DNA from: Solirubrum koreensis
GTDB taxonomy: Bacteria; Bacteroidota; Bacteroidia; Cytophagales; Hymenobacteraceae
NCBI RefSeq assembly: GCF_039541855.1
Contig: NZ_BAABHA010000006.1
Location: forward strand, 1 to 64,000
Direction: 5' to 3'
Length of the DNA: 64,000 nucleotides
Shown here: piece by piece, positions 45,063 through 55,200 of the stretch
How the letters are laid out: every line of letters starts with the position of its first letter
Position numbering within the stretch: the first letter of the stretch is position 1
Notes under the pieces: model-generated
Told to the model about the DNA's origin: nothing
Database searches by the model: none
The model's input: only the letters and a program-made list of their open reading frames with translations
Position numbers and translations under genes: made by a program

Positions 45063-47858
45063 CTAAAAGTTGTAGGTGAGTCCCAGGGTAGAATAGCGGC
45101 CGCGCAGGTAGTTGTTGAACGATACGCGCGGCTCTTCGTCGGTAATCTTGCCGTCGCGGTTCAGGTCGTAGTAGTAGCGGAAGCGTTGGTTAAAGGCATC
45201 CTGCATGCCGGCCCGCAACTGCAGGTGCTTGCCAAAGCCTTTGGTCAGGGCCAGGTCCACCACGTGGCGCGGCATTTCTATCACCGAGTAATTCTGGGTC
45301 TGGTCGCCCACGAAGCTCAGGCGCTGGCCCACCACGTTATACTGAGCCGATACCTGCCATTTTCGGTCGTCATCTTGGTAAAATAGGCCGGTGTTCACCA
45401 CGTAGGGTGCCTGGCCCTGCAGGGGCCGGTCAAAAAGAGCGAAGCCCATGTTTTCGGCGGTTTCGGCTAAGTTCACGCGGCTCCGGATCAGCGAGGCGTT
45501 CAGCACCACGCCCATGCGTTGCAGGAAAGCGTTGCCGCTGATTTCGGCGAAGGTTTTGCGGGCTTCCACTTCCACGCCCAGGTCATAGGCGCGGGCTGCG
45601 TTCTGGTAAGTCAGGTAAAGCTGCGACGTGCCTACCGACTGCGTTGTTTGCTCGATGGCGTTGCGGAATTGCTTGTAAAACACGCCTACCGACAGCATTT
45701 CCGCCTTGGTGGGGTAGAACTCGTAGCGCAAGTCGGAGTTGTAAATAGTGGCCGTGCGCAGGTCCGGGTTACCGGTAATAACGGCGTTGTTGGCGAAGTC
45801 GAAGTAAGTAATAGACCGGGGCGCGATTTCCCGGAACTCCGGCCGGTTCACTGAAATGCTGCCGCCCAGGCGCAGCATGGAGCGCAGGTTAAAATTGTAA
45901 GTAGCGTTCAGCGAAGGCAGCGGAATGGTCCGAATTTCCTTGTAGAGGTTGGGCTCGTCGGCGTTGCTCAAGAAGCGGCGGTTGTGCTCCAGGCGCACGC
46001 CACCTGAAAAGTTAAGCTTGTCGGAAACGGGCGCCACCATGCCCACGTAGCCGGCCAGCAAGGTGTTTTCGGCGTTGTACGACTCGTTGCCGCGGCCTTC
46101 GTCCAGGCGGAAACCGTTTACCGGGTCCAGGTTTTCGGGCGCAAAAATTCGGTCAATGGGCTGCGTGAGAATGGCGTCGCGGTCGGGGCGGGCGTCGAAC
46201 ACTCGTTCGTTGCTCTTCATATAGGAGAAGTACCGCTGGCCGTAGCTGCGTTCTTTGCGCTCGGCGTAAAAACCAGCCCGCAACTTGTACTCGTTGGCTT
46301 GGGTGGTGTCGCGGCCCCGCAGGCGCTGCTCCCACTGGCCGCTGCCGGTGTAGGTGTTTTCCTTCAGCTCGGAGAAAAAGCGGCTGGCATCGAAGGGGTT
46401 GGCGCCGTTGGGCACCACCACGTAGAACGGCCGCGTGGATTCTTCCGGCCGAATGGAGCGGTAGCGGCTGTAGTCGGGCTCGTCGCGGTACACGTGGTTG
46501 TAGCCGCCCATCCAGGTTACGGTGCTGCGGCCGGTAGCGCCCAAATCGTGTGTGCCTTGCAACTGCCCCGAGTAAATGGTGCGGCTCTGGTAGTGCAGGG
46601 CATGGTCGTTGCGTTCCTGCTGCTCTATTTTGTCCACCCCCGAGCGGTTAATTACCTCATCGGTACCGTACTGGTTCAAGAAATTGCGCAGCTCGATGCG
46701 GTTCCGGTCGTTAAGGCGTACCTGCCAGTTGTGAATAACTCCCAGGCGTACGGCCGTCAGGGAACGGGTGTCGTTGTAGCTGTATTGCAGCGGGTATTTC
46801 TTCTCGAGGGAATCGTAGGCTCCGGCGCGCTGGCGCAGCTGCTGGTACTGCTCACGGGTGTTGGAATAAGAAACTGACGTGACGTTGCTGATGTAGGCCG
46901 AGCCCACCTCAAACCGGCGGTTCAAACCCAATGACACGCGCAAGTCGGGGTTGGCTTTCGAGATGGTGGGCGTCCACTGGTTGCGCAACGGGCCAGTTGC
47001 TTCGCCCACGTTGCCGGGCAGCTGCCGGTCGCCGCTGTCGAAACCCAGCCAGTCGGTTCTGCTGGGGTTGCTTTCCTGGTAGCCACCTTTAAAAGTGGTG
47101 CCCGAGCGCGCCCAGCCCGATACCGTCAGGCTGCTGCTGTTGTCCAGCACCGAGTTCTTGGTGTACACCTTCACCACGCCGCCACCAAACTCGCCCGGCA
47201 GCTCCGGTGAGCCGGACTTGAAAATCAGCACGCGGTCGATAACCGACGAGGGCAGAATGTCGAACGAGAACGAGCGGGTATCCACCTCTGCCGAGGGCGT
47301 GAGGGCATCGTTTAGCATTACCGTATTGTAACGCTCGGCCAAACCGCGAATCACGATAAAGTTGTTGTTCTGGATGGTCACACCCGGAATGCGCTTGACC
47401 ACTTCGGCTGCGTCGCGGTCCAGGGTTTTCACAATCTGGTCGTTACTCATGCCGCTAACCACCACCTCGCTCTTGCGCAAATCCTGAATCAGGGCCACCT
47501 CGGTGCCGGTTTGCTTCTGGCCGGTTACGGTTACCTCCTTCAGTTCGGTGGTGTTTTCCTCCATCGTGCCGTTCAGGGTAGTTTTCTGCCCGGCCGTTAC
47601 CACCACGCCCGCAAACCGGGCCGGCTTGTAGCTGATGTAGGTCATCAGAATATTATAGGTGCCCGCCGGGAGCTTCAGCTCGTAGCTGCCATCCACTTCT
47701 ACCGGGGCCGCCTGGGTCGTTCCTTCCACCACCACGGTGGCGCCAATCACGGCTTCACCGGTTTTTTTGTCCAGTACCTTGCCCACAATGGAGCCCTGTT
47801 GGCCCCAACACAACGTACTGATTAACAGAGTTACAAGCAGAAGAAAAGAGCGGGTCAT
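45063..47858 (-). CDS. TonB-dependent outer-membrane receptor with CarboxypepD_reg-like domain
   Basis: A 931-residue receptor with signal peptide (cut after LCWGQ). Residues 22-105 are a carboxypeptidase-regulatory-like domain (GSIVGKVLDKKTGEAVIGAT). The plug contains VVKRIPGVTIQNNNFIVIRG and LAERYNTVMLNDALTPS, then a 22-strand barrel ending YSTLGLTYNF. It lacks an evident SusD partner; instead a T9SS protein follows, a known Bacteroidota arrangement. Imported ligand unknown. Confidence 0.95.
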   Translation of the reverse strand: MTRSFLLLVTLLISTLCWGQQGSIVGKVLDKKTGEAVIGATVVVEGTTQAAPVEVDGSYELKLPAGTYNILMTYISYKPARFAGVVVTAGQKTTLNGTMEENTTELKEVTVTGQKQTGTEVALIQDLRKSEVVVSGMSNDQIVKTLDRDAAEVVKRIPGVTIQNNNFIVIRGLAERYNTVMLNDALTPSAEVDTRSFSFDILPSSVIDRVLIFKSGSPELPGEFGGGVVKVYTKNSVLDNSSSLTVSGWARSGTTFKGGYQESNPSRTDWLGFDSGDRQLPGNVGEATGPLRNQWTPTISKANPDLRVSLGLNRRFEVGSAYISNVTSVSYSNTREQYQQLRQRAGAYDSLEKKYPLQYSYNDTRSLTAVRLGVIHNWQVRLNDRNRIELRNFLNQYGTDEVINRSGVDKIEQQERNDHALHYQSRTIYSGQLQGTHDLGATGRSTVTWMGGYNHVYRDEPDYSRYRSIRPEESTRPFYVVVPNGANPFDASRFFSELKENTYTGSGQWEQRLRGRDTTQANEYKLRAGFYAERKERSYGQRYFSYMKSNERVFDARPDRDAILTQPIDRIFAPENLDPVNGFRLDEGRGNESYNAENTLLAGYVGMVAPVSDKLNFSGGVRLEHNRRFLSNADEPNLYKEIRTIPLPSLNATYNFNLRSMLRLGGSISVNRPEFREIAPRSITYFDFANNAVITGNPDLRTATIYNSDLRYEFYPTKAEMLSVGVFYKQFRNAIEQTTQSVGTSQLYLTYQNAARAYDLGVEVEARKTFAEISGNAFLQRMGVVLNASLIRSRVNLAETAENMGFALFDRPLQGQAPYVVNTGLFYQDDDRKWQVSAQYNVVGQRLSFVGDQTQNYSVIEMPRHVVDLALTKGFGKHLQLRAGMQDAFNQRFRYYYDLNRDGKITDEEPRVSFNNYLRGRYSTLGLTYNF

Positions 47859-47879
47859 ACGCGTACTTTGATTGACGCT

Positions 47880-47888
47880 GCAAAGCTA
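47880..47888 (-). promoter_or_regulatory. Predicted promoter -7 box of the TonB receptor operon
   Basis: On the minus strand this reads TAGCTTTGC, matching TAnnTTTG, 22 bases before the ATG at 47858. The -33 element is poorly conserved. Confidence 0.5.
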
Positions 47889-48012
47889 TTTTGGCCCTGT
47901 TACGTCAGCATGAAGCCCGGATTATGCTTATGTTATGCGCTGTTCAGCTACCTGAACTTTTGCCCTCACCCCTTACTTTTGCGCCGCCTTTTACGGCCCT
48001 GCCCCCTTACCT

Positions 48013-48909
48013 ATGCTCCAGTCCATGACCGGCTACGGTGTCGCCCAGCGCGAAACCGAGTCGTATTCGTTATCAGTGGAAATCCGTTCCCTGAATTCCA
48101 AAGGCCTCGACCTTACCCTGCGCCTTCCCCGCACCATGGCCGCGCACGAGCTGGAACTGCGTAACCTCATAGCCCGGCAATTGGTCCGCGGCAAGGTTAA
48201 TATTAACGTCGACCTCACCCGCGCCTTGGCGCAGCGTGGTGCCCGGGCCGTGCTGAACCGCGAAGCCCTAACCGCCGCCTACCAGGAGCTGCAAGCTGCC
48301 GCTACGGAGCTAGGCGCGAATACTGACAATCTGCTGGAGCTGGCCCTGCGCCTGCCCGGTGTGGTGCAGTCGCCCTCCGAAGCCGCCGCGCCCTCCGAAG
48401 AAGAGGCCCCGCTTACCTGGGACGAATTATTGCCGCTTGTGCAGGAGGCCCTGGACCGCACCCTCGATTTTCGCCGGACCGAAGGCCAAACCCTGACCAC
48501 CGAAATTCTGACTTATATCGACCGCATTCGCATTTTGCTGGCCGATGTGGAGCGCCACGACCCCAACCGCTTGGATAACGTGCGCCAACGCCTGCGTGAG
48601 CATCTCAGTGAGCTAAGCCAGAGCGAACAATTCAACGCCAACCGTTTTGAGCAAGAACTCTTATATTATATCGAGAAACTTGACATTGCCGAGGAAAAAG
48701 TGCGGTTGGTCAGCCATTTGCACTACTTCACCGAAACGGTGCATCTGCCCGAGCCAACTGGCAAGAAATTAGCTTTCATATCACAGGAAATCGGCCGCGA
48801 AATCAATACCATCGGGTCGAAAGCCAACGACTCCGTGGTCCAGCATTTGGTTGTGAGCATGAAGGAAGAGCTTGAGAAGATCAAAGAGCAGCTCAACAAT
48901 ATTCTCTAA
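48013..48909 (+). CDS. yicC: YicC-family endoribonuclease
   Basis: A 298-residue YicC protein. LQSMTGYGVAQRE is the conserved N-terminus, IRSLNSKGLDLTLRLP follows, and the C-terminus has FISQEIGREINTIGSKAND, the DUF1732 motif. In E. coli YicC has endoribonuclease activity and influences small-RNA turnover. Here it stands alone between receptor and secreted-protein genes. Confidence 0.95.
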   Translation: MLQSMTGYGVAQRETESYSLSVEIRSLNSKGLDLTLRLPRTMAAHELELRNLIARQLVRGKVNINVDLTRALAQRGARAVLNREALTAAYQELQAAATELGANTDNLLELALRLPGVVQSPSEAAAPSEEEAPLTWDELLPLVQEALDRTLDFRRTEGQTLTTEILTYIDRIRILLADVERHDPNRLDNVRQRLREHLSELSQSEQFNANRFEQELLYYIEKLDIAEEKVRLVSHLHYFTETVHLPEPTGKKLAFISQEIGREINTIGSKANDSVVQHLVVSMKEELEKIKEQLNNIL

Positions 48910-49238
48910 GCACAAACCGAAGCCGGCTGGGTCTCGTAGGGTTAAAACAGGAGTCGAGAGAATTTAGTAATTGTACATTTTCTGTAAACTTTGGCATAGC
49001 TTTATGGCAATGTTTATAATAGAAATTACTTTTTACTCTGAATTCTCACAGCTCAACAAAGCGCTGATACGAAGCTTAGTAAGCTGTTCGGACCATCTCC
49101 ATTGGGGCGTTCGAACAATTTTTTAAGCAAAGTGTTGGTGTTTCAGAAATTGTCTCTAAATTGTGTTATCCAAACAGAATGCCTCTGCGCATTTGGGTAC
49201 GATAACAAGATTAAACTTCACCTCTTTCAGTTACGACC
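48910..49238. other. 329-bp A+T-rich intergenic region
   Basis: No gene found on either strand. It is more A+T-rich than its surroundings and must carry the promoter of the next gene, but I see no clear -7/-33 pair. Confidence 0.4.
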
Positions 49239-49784
49239 ATGAAAAACGTTCTACTCGCCCCTGTGTACTGCCTCGTTGCGGTGTTGCTGATGGCAGCTCG
49301 GCCTTTCGCCGAAGTGGAGCTGGTCAAAAAGCGTGTGCTTAGCGAACGGGTCGAAATTTTGATTCCGAAGGGCTTTGAGGTAATGAGTGAGCAACAGATG
49401 GATTTCCTGTACGCGAAAGCGCAGAGCCGTCCCAGCGTCATCTACACCAATGCGTCGCACGCCAGCCTTTCGTTCACGTACACGGACAATACCGCCGATC
49501 AGGACATGGTACCCATGTACGCTCAGAACTTCGTGAAGACGTACAAGAAGCAATACCCCGACGCGACTTTCTTCGCCGATGGTGTGAAAGAGGTGAACGG
49601 CCGCAAAGTAGGTTTCATTGAGATGATGAAGCCGGAACTGGGCCACCAGATGTACACCCTGATTTTCTTTACCGACGTAGAAGACCGCCTGCTGATGTGC
49701 ACCTTCTCGTGCCCCGACCGTCAGAAGCCGGAGTGGGAAACGGTAGCCAAACAAGTAATGGGCTCTTTCCGTACGAACAGCTAA
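49239..49784 (+). CDS. Secreted hypothetical protein
   Basis: A 181-residue protein with a signal-like N-terminus (KNVLLAPVYCLVAVLLMAA). The mature part resembles small alpha/beta proteins such as PsbP/DUF1795-like folds, with FADGVKEVNGRKVGFIEM and CTFSCPDRQKPEWE near the C-terminus. I cannot assign a function. The conserved end (VAKQVMGSFR) is typical of these proteins. Two terminator hairpins follow it. Confidence 0.65.
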   Translation: MKNVLLAPVYCLVAVLLMAARPFAEVELVKKRVLSERVEILIPKGFEVMSEQQMDFLYAKAQSRPSVIYTNASHASLSFTYTDNTADQDMVPMYAQNFVKTYKKQYPDATFFADGVKEVNGRKVGFIEMMKPELGHQMYTLIFFTDVEDRLLMCTFSCPDRQKPEWETVAKQVMGSFRTNS

Positions 49785-49785
49785 G

Positions 49786-49811
49786 CGACGAGTCGCCAAC
49801 TCGTCGTTTTT
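49786..49811 (+). terminator. Terminator of the secreted hypothetical gene
   Basis: CGACGAGT (49786-49793) pairs with ACTCGTCG (49799-49806), a 5-base loop and five T after it. Confidence 0.85.
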
Positions 49812-49815
49812 ACCT

Positions 49816-49857
49816 CATCCCGGAATTTTCTGATCCACCTCAGAAGATTCCGGGATG
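49816..49857 (+). terminator. Second hairpin downstream
   Basis: 18-base arms (49816-49833 and 49840-49857) pair with one mismatch. It may act as a backup terminator or stop transcription from the opposite side, where the M28 peptidase gene ends at 49986. Confidence 0.65.
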
Positions 49858-49985
49858 ATTGTTTTACAGCTATTTCATCGGGGCGGTTAACCTCGCTACC
49901 AGCTTAGGTCCTTGGATACACGAATGCTGCCTGAGAACCGCCTTCTGCAGGGAAGACTAAAAGATACAGGTACTCTGTTTTGGTG

Positions 49986-51299
49986 TTACTTGGACGGGGA
50001 ACTTGCTCCCTGTAGCCTCAGGAAATCGAGCAGCAATTTGTATATGCCTGGAAAACCCGTGAGCGGAAGTGTTTCGCTGCGGTCGAGTACGTCGTGGTAG
50101 AAGGTGGGCTGGCCGCGTAGGTAAAGGAAGAACGCGGGCACTCCGGCTTCGGAAAACGGAGCGTGGTCGGAGTTGGCCGAGCGTCCGCGGGCGGCTAATG
50201 CGGGTAAGTATCGACCGGTTTCATTAAGCTGTACCAATTGCTGATAAGCCCGCTCGTGAATGCGGCCGTTCACAACCGTAGCGCCATCCTGGCCAGTGCC
50301 TTCTAGGTCGAGATTAAGCAGGAAGCGGATTTGTGCAAGGGGAATAAGTGGGTGCTGCACGAAATAGCGCGAGCCAATAAGACCTGCTTCTTCGGCCCCA
50401 AAAGCCAGAAAAGCAATAGAGTAGGCAGGACGATTTTCAGGCTTTGCGAAATGTTCGGCCAACTCCAGCAGCATGGCTGTACCGCTGGCATTATCGTTGG
50501 CACCTGGGAAATACGCACGCTTGCCCATGCGGCCCAGGTGGTCGTAATGGGCAGTTACTACCAGAAAAGAATCGGGCTGCGCGGTGCCGCGCAGATATCC
50601 TATTACATTCTGCGTGGTGTAGTTAGCGGCTAGAACCGCTTCTACGGTAATGGCAATCTGACGCGGCGCGGTTTGGGGCCACCGCTCGGCCAGAACCTGC
50701 AATTGTGGCTGCGTGGCCTGGTAGTCGGCAAGGGAGGCGGTCAGCTTGTTAGGCACCAGCGTAATGCGGGCACGTGCCGTGGCTACATGCCGCATAAACA
50801 CCTCGGGCAGCGTGCGAAGCCGCTCAGCATCCCGCTGCCGCAGTACCAGCACGTGATTTTGCAAGGGCTGTTGCAAAAAACGCCGGCCTGCGGCTTCGTT
50901 GCTGAAAATCAGCGTATCGAAGAGCGCAACCGGGCCGCTCACCTTGCCTCCGCCCGACTCCGGCTCGGCAATGAAATCATGCCCGGGGCGCAATTGCTGG
51001 CCGTCGAACCGCAGGCTTAGCTTGCCGGGAAAGGTGTTTACGGTGAGCGGGAAAGGCTGCCGGAAATCGGGAGCCAAAGGGATGAGGCCGATTTGGGCGA
51101 ACCGCTGGGCAAGTAGACGGGCTGCTTTGTTGGCACCGCCCTGCACGTAGCCACGGCCGTGCAAAGCGGGGCTGCTTAGTTGATTGATGGTTCGCCGGAC
51201 TCGGTCGAGGTCTTGGGCAGACGCTGTTAGCGGCTCGGCTAAAGGCAAGCTGAGCAACAGGCCCAGGGCGGCCAAGCGAAAAGTAGCGGAGCCCGTCAT
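49986..51299 (-). CDS. Secreted M28-family aminopeptidase-like zinc peptidase
   Basis: A 437-residue protein from the ATG at 51299 with a signal peptide (cut near LTASAQ). The zinc ligands are visible as VTAHYDHLG, GANDNASGTAML, GAEEAGLIGSRYF, LDLEGTGQDG and SDHAPFSEAG, the M28 pattern. A PA-like insert lies before the catalytic part. It would act in the periplasm or outside. The gene is tightly packed against the VanZ-like gene, whose end (51313) is 14 bases upstream. Confidence 0.9.
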   Translation of the reverse strand: MTGSATFRLAALGLLLSLPLAEPLTASAQDLDRVRRTINQLSSPALHGRGYVQGGANKAARLLAQRFAQIGLIPLAPDFRQPFPLTVNTFPGKLSLRFDGQQLRPGHDFIAEPESGGGKVSGPVALFDTLIFSNEAAGRRFLQQPLQNHVLVLRQRDAERLRTLPEVFMRHVATARARITLVPNKLTASLADYQATQPQLQVLAERWPQTAPRQIAITVEAVLAANYTTQNVIGYLRGTAQPDSFLVVTAHYDHLGRMGKRAYFPGANDNASGTAMLLELAEHFAKPENRPAYSIAFLAFGAEEAGLIGSRYFVQHPLIPLAQIRFLLNLDLEGTGQDGATVVNGRIHERAYQQLVQLNETGRYLPALAARGRSANSDHAPFSEAGVPAFFLYLRGQPTFYHDVLDRSETLPLTGFPGIYKLLLDFLRLQGASSPSK

Positions 51300-51312
51300 T
51301 ACCCTCGCTGTA

Positions 51313-51723
51313 TTAGGACCAGTACCGCTGACCAAGCCGCATCAGCCCCAGACCGGCCACAGTACCAAGGGTGTCGCTGATGCCGTCGCCCCAGTCGCCT
51401 TGGCGGCCGAGGTCCATTTGGGTTTGCAAGAACTCGATAAGCAAGCCCAAGCCGGTGCAGAACACGAATACCCACAAATAAGCCCGGCGACGCAAACGCG
51501 GGAAGCGTTGTTGTCGCCGGGCCGAGAAGATGTAGAGGGCAGCCAGCAGCAGGAACACGCCGGCATGTGCGGCCGTGTCGAAAGCCAGCAGCTCCCAATG
51601 GGGCATGGGCGGTATTCCTTCGAGTGGGCTTAAGGTAAGCCACAGCACAACGAGCGTCCAGGCCACGGGCAGAACAACCCATGCCGGCCGATGCGCCGCA
51701 ACTGACGAAGCCGGGCCCGCCAT
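51313..51723 (-). CDS. VanZ-like membrane protein
   Basis: A 136-residue protein with four hydrophobic segments. LTLSPLEGIPPMP near residue 30, FDTAAHAGVFLLLAAL and the acidic/Gln motif GLLIEFLQTQMDLGRQGDWGD-type in the third loop match the VanZ family. It follows gcvH by 14 bases in the same direction. The sprA-gcvH-vanZ order is common in Bacteroidota. Function unknown; teicoplanin resistance is not implied. Confidence 0.88.
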   Translation of the reverse strand: MAGPASSVAAHRPAWVVLPVAWTLVVLWLTLSPLEGIPPMPHWELLAFDTAAHAGVFLLLAALYIFSARRQQRFPRLRRRAYLWVFVFCTGLGLLIEFLQTQMDLGRQGDWGDGISDTLGTVAGLGLMRLGQRYWS

Positions 51724-51737
51724 AGCTGCCCCGAAAA

Positions 51738-52118
51738 TTAAGCGCCTATCAGCTCGCCGTAGGCTTCAGCCGTCAGCAAGTCAGCCAGCTCGGCAGTGTT
51801 GCCGATCGACATTTTAATCATCCAACCGTCGCCATAGGGGTCGGAGTTCACGGACTCGGGGGCGTCGGTCAGTTTGGAGTTAACCTCCAGTACCGTGCCC
51901 GACAGCGGGCTGAACAGGTCGGATACCGTTTTTACGGCTTCTACGGTGCCAAATACTTCGTCCTTTGCCACCTCCTTGTCGGTCGAGTCGATGTCGACGT
52001 ACACGATGTCGCCAAGTTCTCTCTGGGCAAAATCGGTGATGCCGACGTAGGCCACGTCGCCTTCAACGCGTACCCATTCGTGTTCTTTCGTGTACTTCAG
52101 TTCGCTTGGCAGGTTCAT
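51738..52118 (-). CDS. gcvH: Glycine cleavage system H protein
   Basis: A 126-residue GcvH. FGTVEAVKTVSDLFSP holds the lipoyl-lysine at residue 63 and the start NLPSELKYTKEHEWV is typical. It carries the aminomethyl group between GcvP, GcvT and Lpd, and may also serve as a lipoate donor. Those partners are not in the window. It is followed by vanZ and then the peptidase gene on the same strand, and separated from sprA by a terminator. Confidence 0.97.
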   Translation of the reverse strand: MNLPSELKYTKEHEWVRVEGDVAYVGITDFAQRELGDIVYVDIDSTDKEVAKDEVFGTVEAVKTVSDLFSPLSGTVLEVNSKLTDAPESVNSDPYGDGWMIKMSIGNTAELADLLTAEAYGELIGA

Positions 52119-52208
52119 AAAAAGCGCAAAACGGCAAGGTAAAAACTACGACAACCGCCGCAGGGTGCAGCGTGGACCAAAGGTAGTCAGGGAAAGGGTA
52201 AAAGCTTG

Positions 52209-52265
52209 AAAAGCCGAAGGGCCGATTATCCGAAGAATTTCAGAATAACCGGCCCTTCGGCTTTT
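52209..52265 (-). terminator. Terminator of sprA
   Basis: A 16-bp perfect stem, 52209-52224 with 52250-52265, extended inward by partial pairing. The AAAA on the left arm becomes UUUU in minus-strand RNA. It sits 14 bases beyond the sprA stop. Confidence 0.8.
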
Positions 52266-52279
52266 GGGGTAACTAATGG

Positions 52280-55200
52280 TTACTGGCTTAGGCTGTAGCG
52301 CAACTGAATGCCGCCCTCGGAGGTAACGTTGCGGAACGAGTTGCTTACGCGCGGCTCCGACACATTGCGGGTGAAGAAGAACTGCAGGTTCAGGCGCTGG
52401 TTTATCATGTAGTCGACGGTGGGGCGCAGCTGCACCTGGCGGTTGCCGTTGGTTTCGCGTTGCTGCACCACGCCCTCAAAGCCCGGGTCGGTAGCCGTGG
52501 GATTCTCCACGTCCAGAATGCTGCGCTGCACGGTGGAGTTGTTGCGCAGCGACATATCGAGGCGTACGTTCAACTCGTTGCGCAGCACCCGCTGCTCGCC
52601 CCCAATGCGGAACGGAATGCGGAAGCGGTTGGTGGTGTACCCCACGCCAATGGTCACGCTCTGCGAGCGAAGCTCCGTGATTTGGGCGTTGTTGGTGTTC
52701 AGCACCACGTTGCGCTCTATGGAGTAGTCGGCGCGGCCGTTAAGCTTCTCGGTGGTTTGGAAGTTGATGCCGATAAGCGGGGCCAAGCGCTCGGTAATGC
52801 TGGCCTGGTTTACCACGTAATACGGCACAAACTGGTTTTGGCGGTTGGTCACCGTGGCTAGGGCCGTGGGGGCGTCAACGTACTGGGTGGCCGTGGTGTA
52901 GCTCAAAATCCGGTAATCGGAAGTGTACGCGTGCGTGAGCGACACCGAGCGGAAGTACTGCTGCACGAACGGCAGCTCACTTAGCCCGTTGTAATCGATG
53001 CGCCAGTTCGGCAGCGGAATAACGCTGAAGGGGTTGAAGCGTTTGGCTTTGTGGTTTTCCGACGAGCGGCCCTGGTAGGCGTCGAGGAAAGCCGGAATTA
53101 GCACGTCCTGCGAGTTGTAGCCGTATACGCCGGTGCCGCCGTTATCCGTAGAAAGTGGGTTGGCACTCTGTAGGCGGCCACGCACCAGGCCTCGGTTGCG
53201 CACGAACTGATCAAACGCGGCCGACTCCTTGTTTTTGTTCCAGTCGCCGAACAGGGTTTGCAGCGAGAAGAACGACGCGCTGAACGAACCCGACCCCAAC
53301 GGGAGCTGTGGGGCCAGCTGCCGGTCGGGGAACGGCGCCAGCGTGCTGGAGTCGATGGCCAAGCGGTAGAAGGCTTCTCGGGTATTCACAATCTGCTGCC
53401 GGGCGTCGAGCTGAATATTGAAGCTGCGGAACGGTTCGAGCGAGGTGCGTAAGTTGATGTTCTGGGTTTCGAGTGAACTGAGCGGCGTGTTCAGCAGGTC
53501 GCTGCGGTCGGTGTACCAGCCGTTGCTACTGGCGCGGTTGTACAGTTCGCTCAGGCTGTATTGCTGCCCCAGAATAAAAGGCACGCCCGGCGCATCAAAC
53601 GCCTCGTTCAGACCGAAGAAACGGGTGCGGGGCAGGTAGCCCGGCAGCAGGGTACCCGCCGTGTGAGCGTACGTGAAGTTCAGCGACCGAGCCGTCATCA
53701 GCGACCGAAGTATCGCCTTCAACACCTTCATCTGCGGCTGATTGGTGGAATCGGCGGCGGGCTTGGCGCCGGGAATTCCAGCCGTTTCGGAACGCACGGC
53801 GCTCGGGTCGGTTAGGGAACGGCCCTTGCGCAGCTTGTCGAGCGTGCTGCCGTCGTTTCCTGGCTTTTGGCCGGGCGGCGGAGCGTTGTTGATGATGTTC
53901 AGGAACTTCACCTTGTTGTACAGCTTCACCAAGTCAATCCGGCCGTTCACGCTGATGTCGCGGTTGTTCTGAATGGTATTGCCCAGGTCCACCCGCGTGG
54001 TGGTGGTGTCGGTCAGGTCCTGCGGATCGAGCGGGGAAGGGGCGCGAATGGCCGTAGAGGCGGCCTGCCACGTGTAATTGGCCGCGTAGCGGGCATCGGC
54101 GCTCAGCCAATCGGTGAGGGGAAATTTGTCGAGCGGCAGGCGGTAGGTAAGGGCCACCGTCTGGTCGAAGTTGGTGGTGCGGCCGCCGCGCTGCAGGTTG
54201 CGCTTCAGCGCCTCGCGGTTCGCCTGGGCCTGCGGATCGTTGCCGATGGTGGGTCCCTGGCCTTCGTCTACGCTGCTCCGGTTGGTGGCGGTGTAGTCAA
54301 GAATCAGGCTTTTCGTCAGGTCCCACTTCAGGTCGTAAATGCGGTTCAGGAAGAAGCTCTTCTGGTACACGCCCGGAATACCGGCCGTGGTGGGTACTTC
54401 GCCCGGCTGTTGGGTGCGTTGCAGCAGTCGCTCGTTGTAACGGCGGTCGAGGTCGGCGCGGAAGGCAAAGCGCGAGGGCAGGGGCGTGAAGTTGAGCTCC
54501 TGCAAAAACTTCAGGTACGGCGAGTTCAGGGCCTGAACCTTGCCCAGCGGCGTGTAGCTCTTGGGCGTGGGCTGGTAGGTGTAAGCGAAGGCCCCGGTGT
54601 AGGTGCGGGTGAAGTCGCGGTCGGTCTGAATATCGGTGAACAGACGCTCGGTGAGCGAGTAGCTCAGGGCCAGGTTTTCTACATCGTAAGGCTTGGGCTT
54701 GCGGTCGGGGTTAGCCGTGGGCGAGCGTTCCTTACGCACGTTAAGCAAACTGATGGACCGGCTCTTGAGCTGCGTGGTTACCTCGCGCCGGTAGTCGCGG
54801 CGGTCGGTTTCGGAGTTGAATTTCTGCAGCGACTGATCAAGGCGGGTGTCAGGGTCAAGTGGGTCGTAGCGCGGGGCGCGGCTTTCCTGGCCGGCTTGCA
54901 GCAGCACGGGCACGCGCAGGTTCAGCTTCTCGGGCAGGAACTTCTCGGCCGCTACGGCGGCATTCACGTCGCCGCGGATTACTTCCTCAGTAGAGCGCTG
55001 CGAGGGTTTGTCCTGTAAGGACCCAAAACCGATGGAGGTGAACGAGCCAGTGGCCGTTACGTTGGCCACGTCGGCAAGCTTGGTATTAAAGCGGGCCGTG
55101 GCGGCCCAGCCGGCGGTTTGGTCGAAATCCTTCACGCGCAACTCGTTGGCCCACAGGCAAACCGATTTGCTAGGGCCGCCGCCACCGGGGCGGTCGGCGG

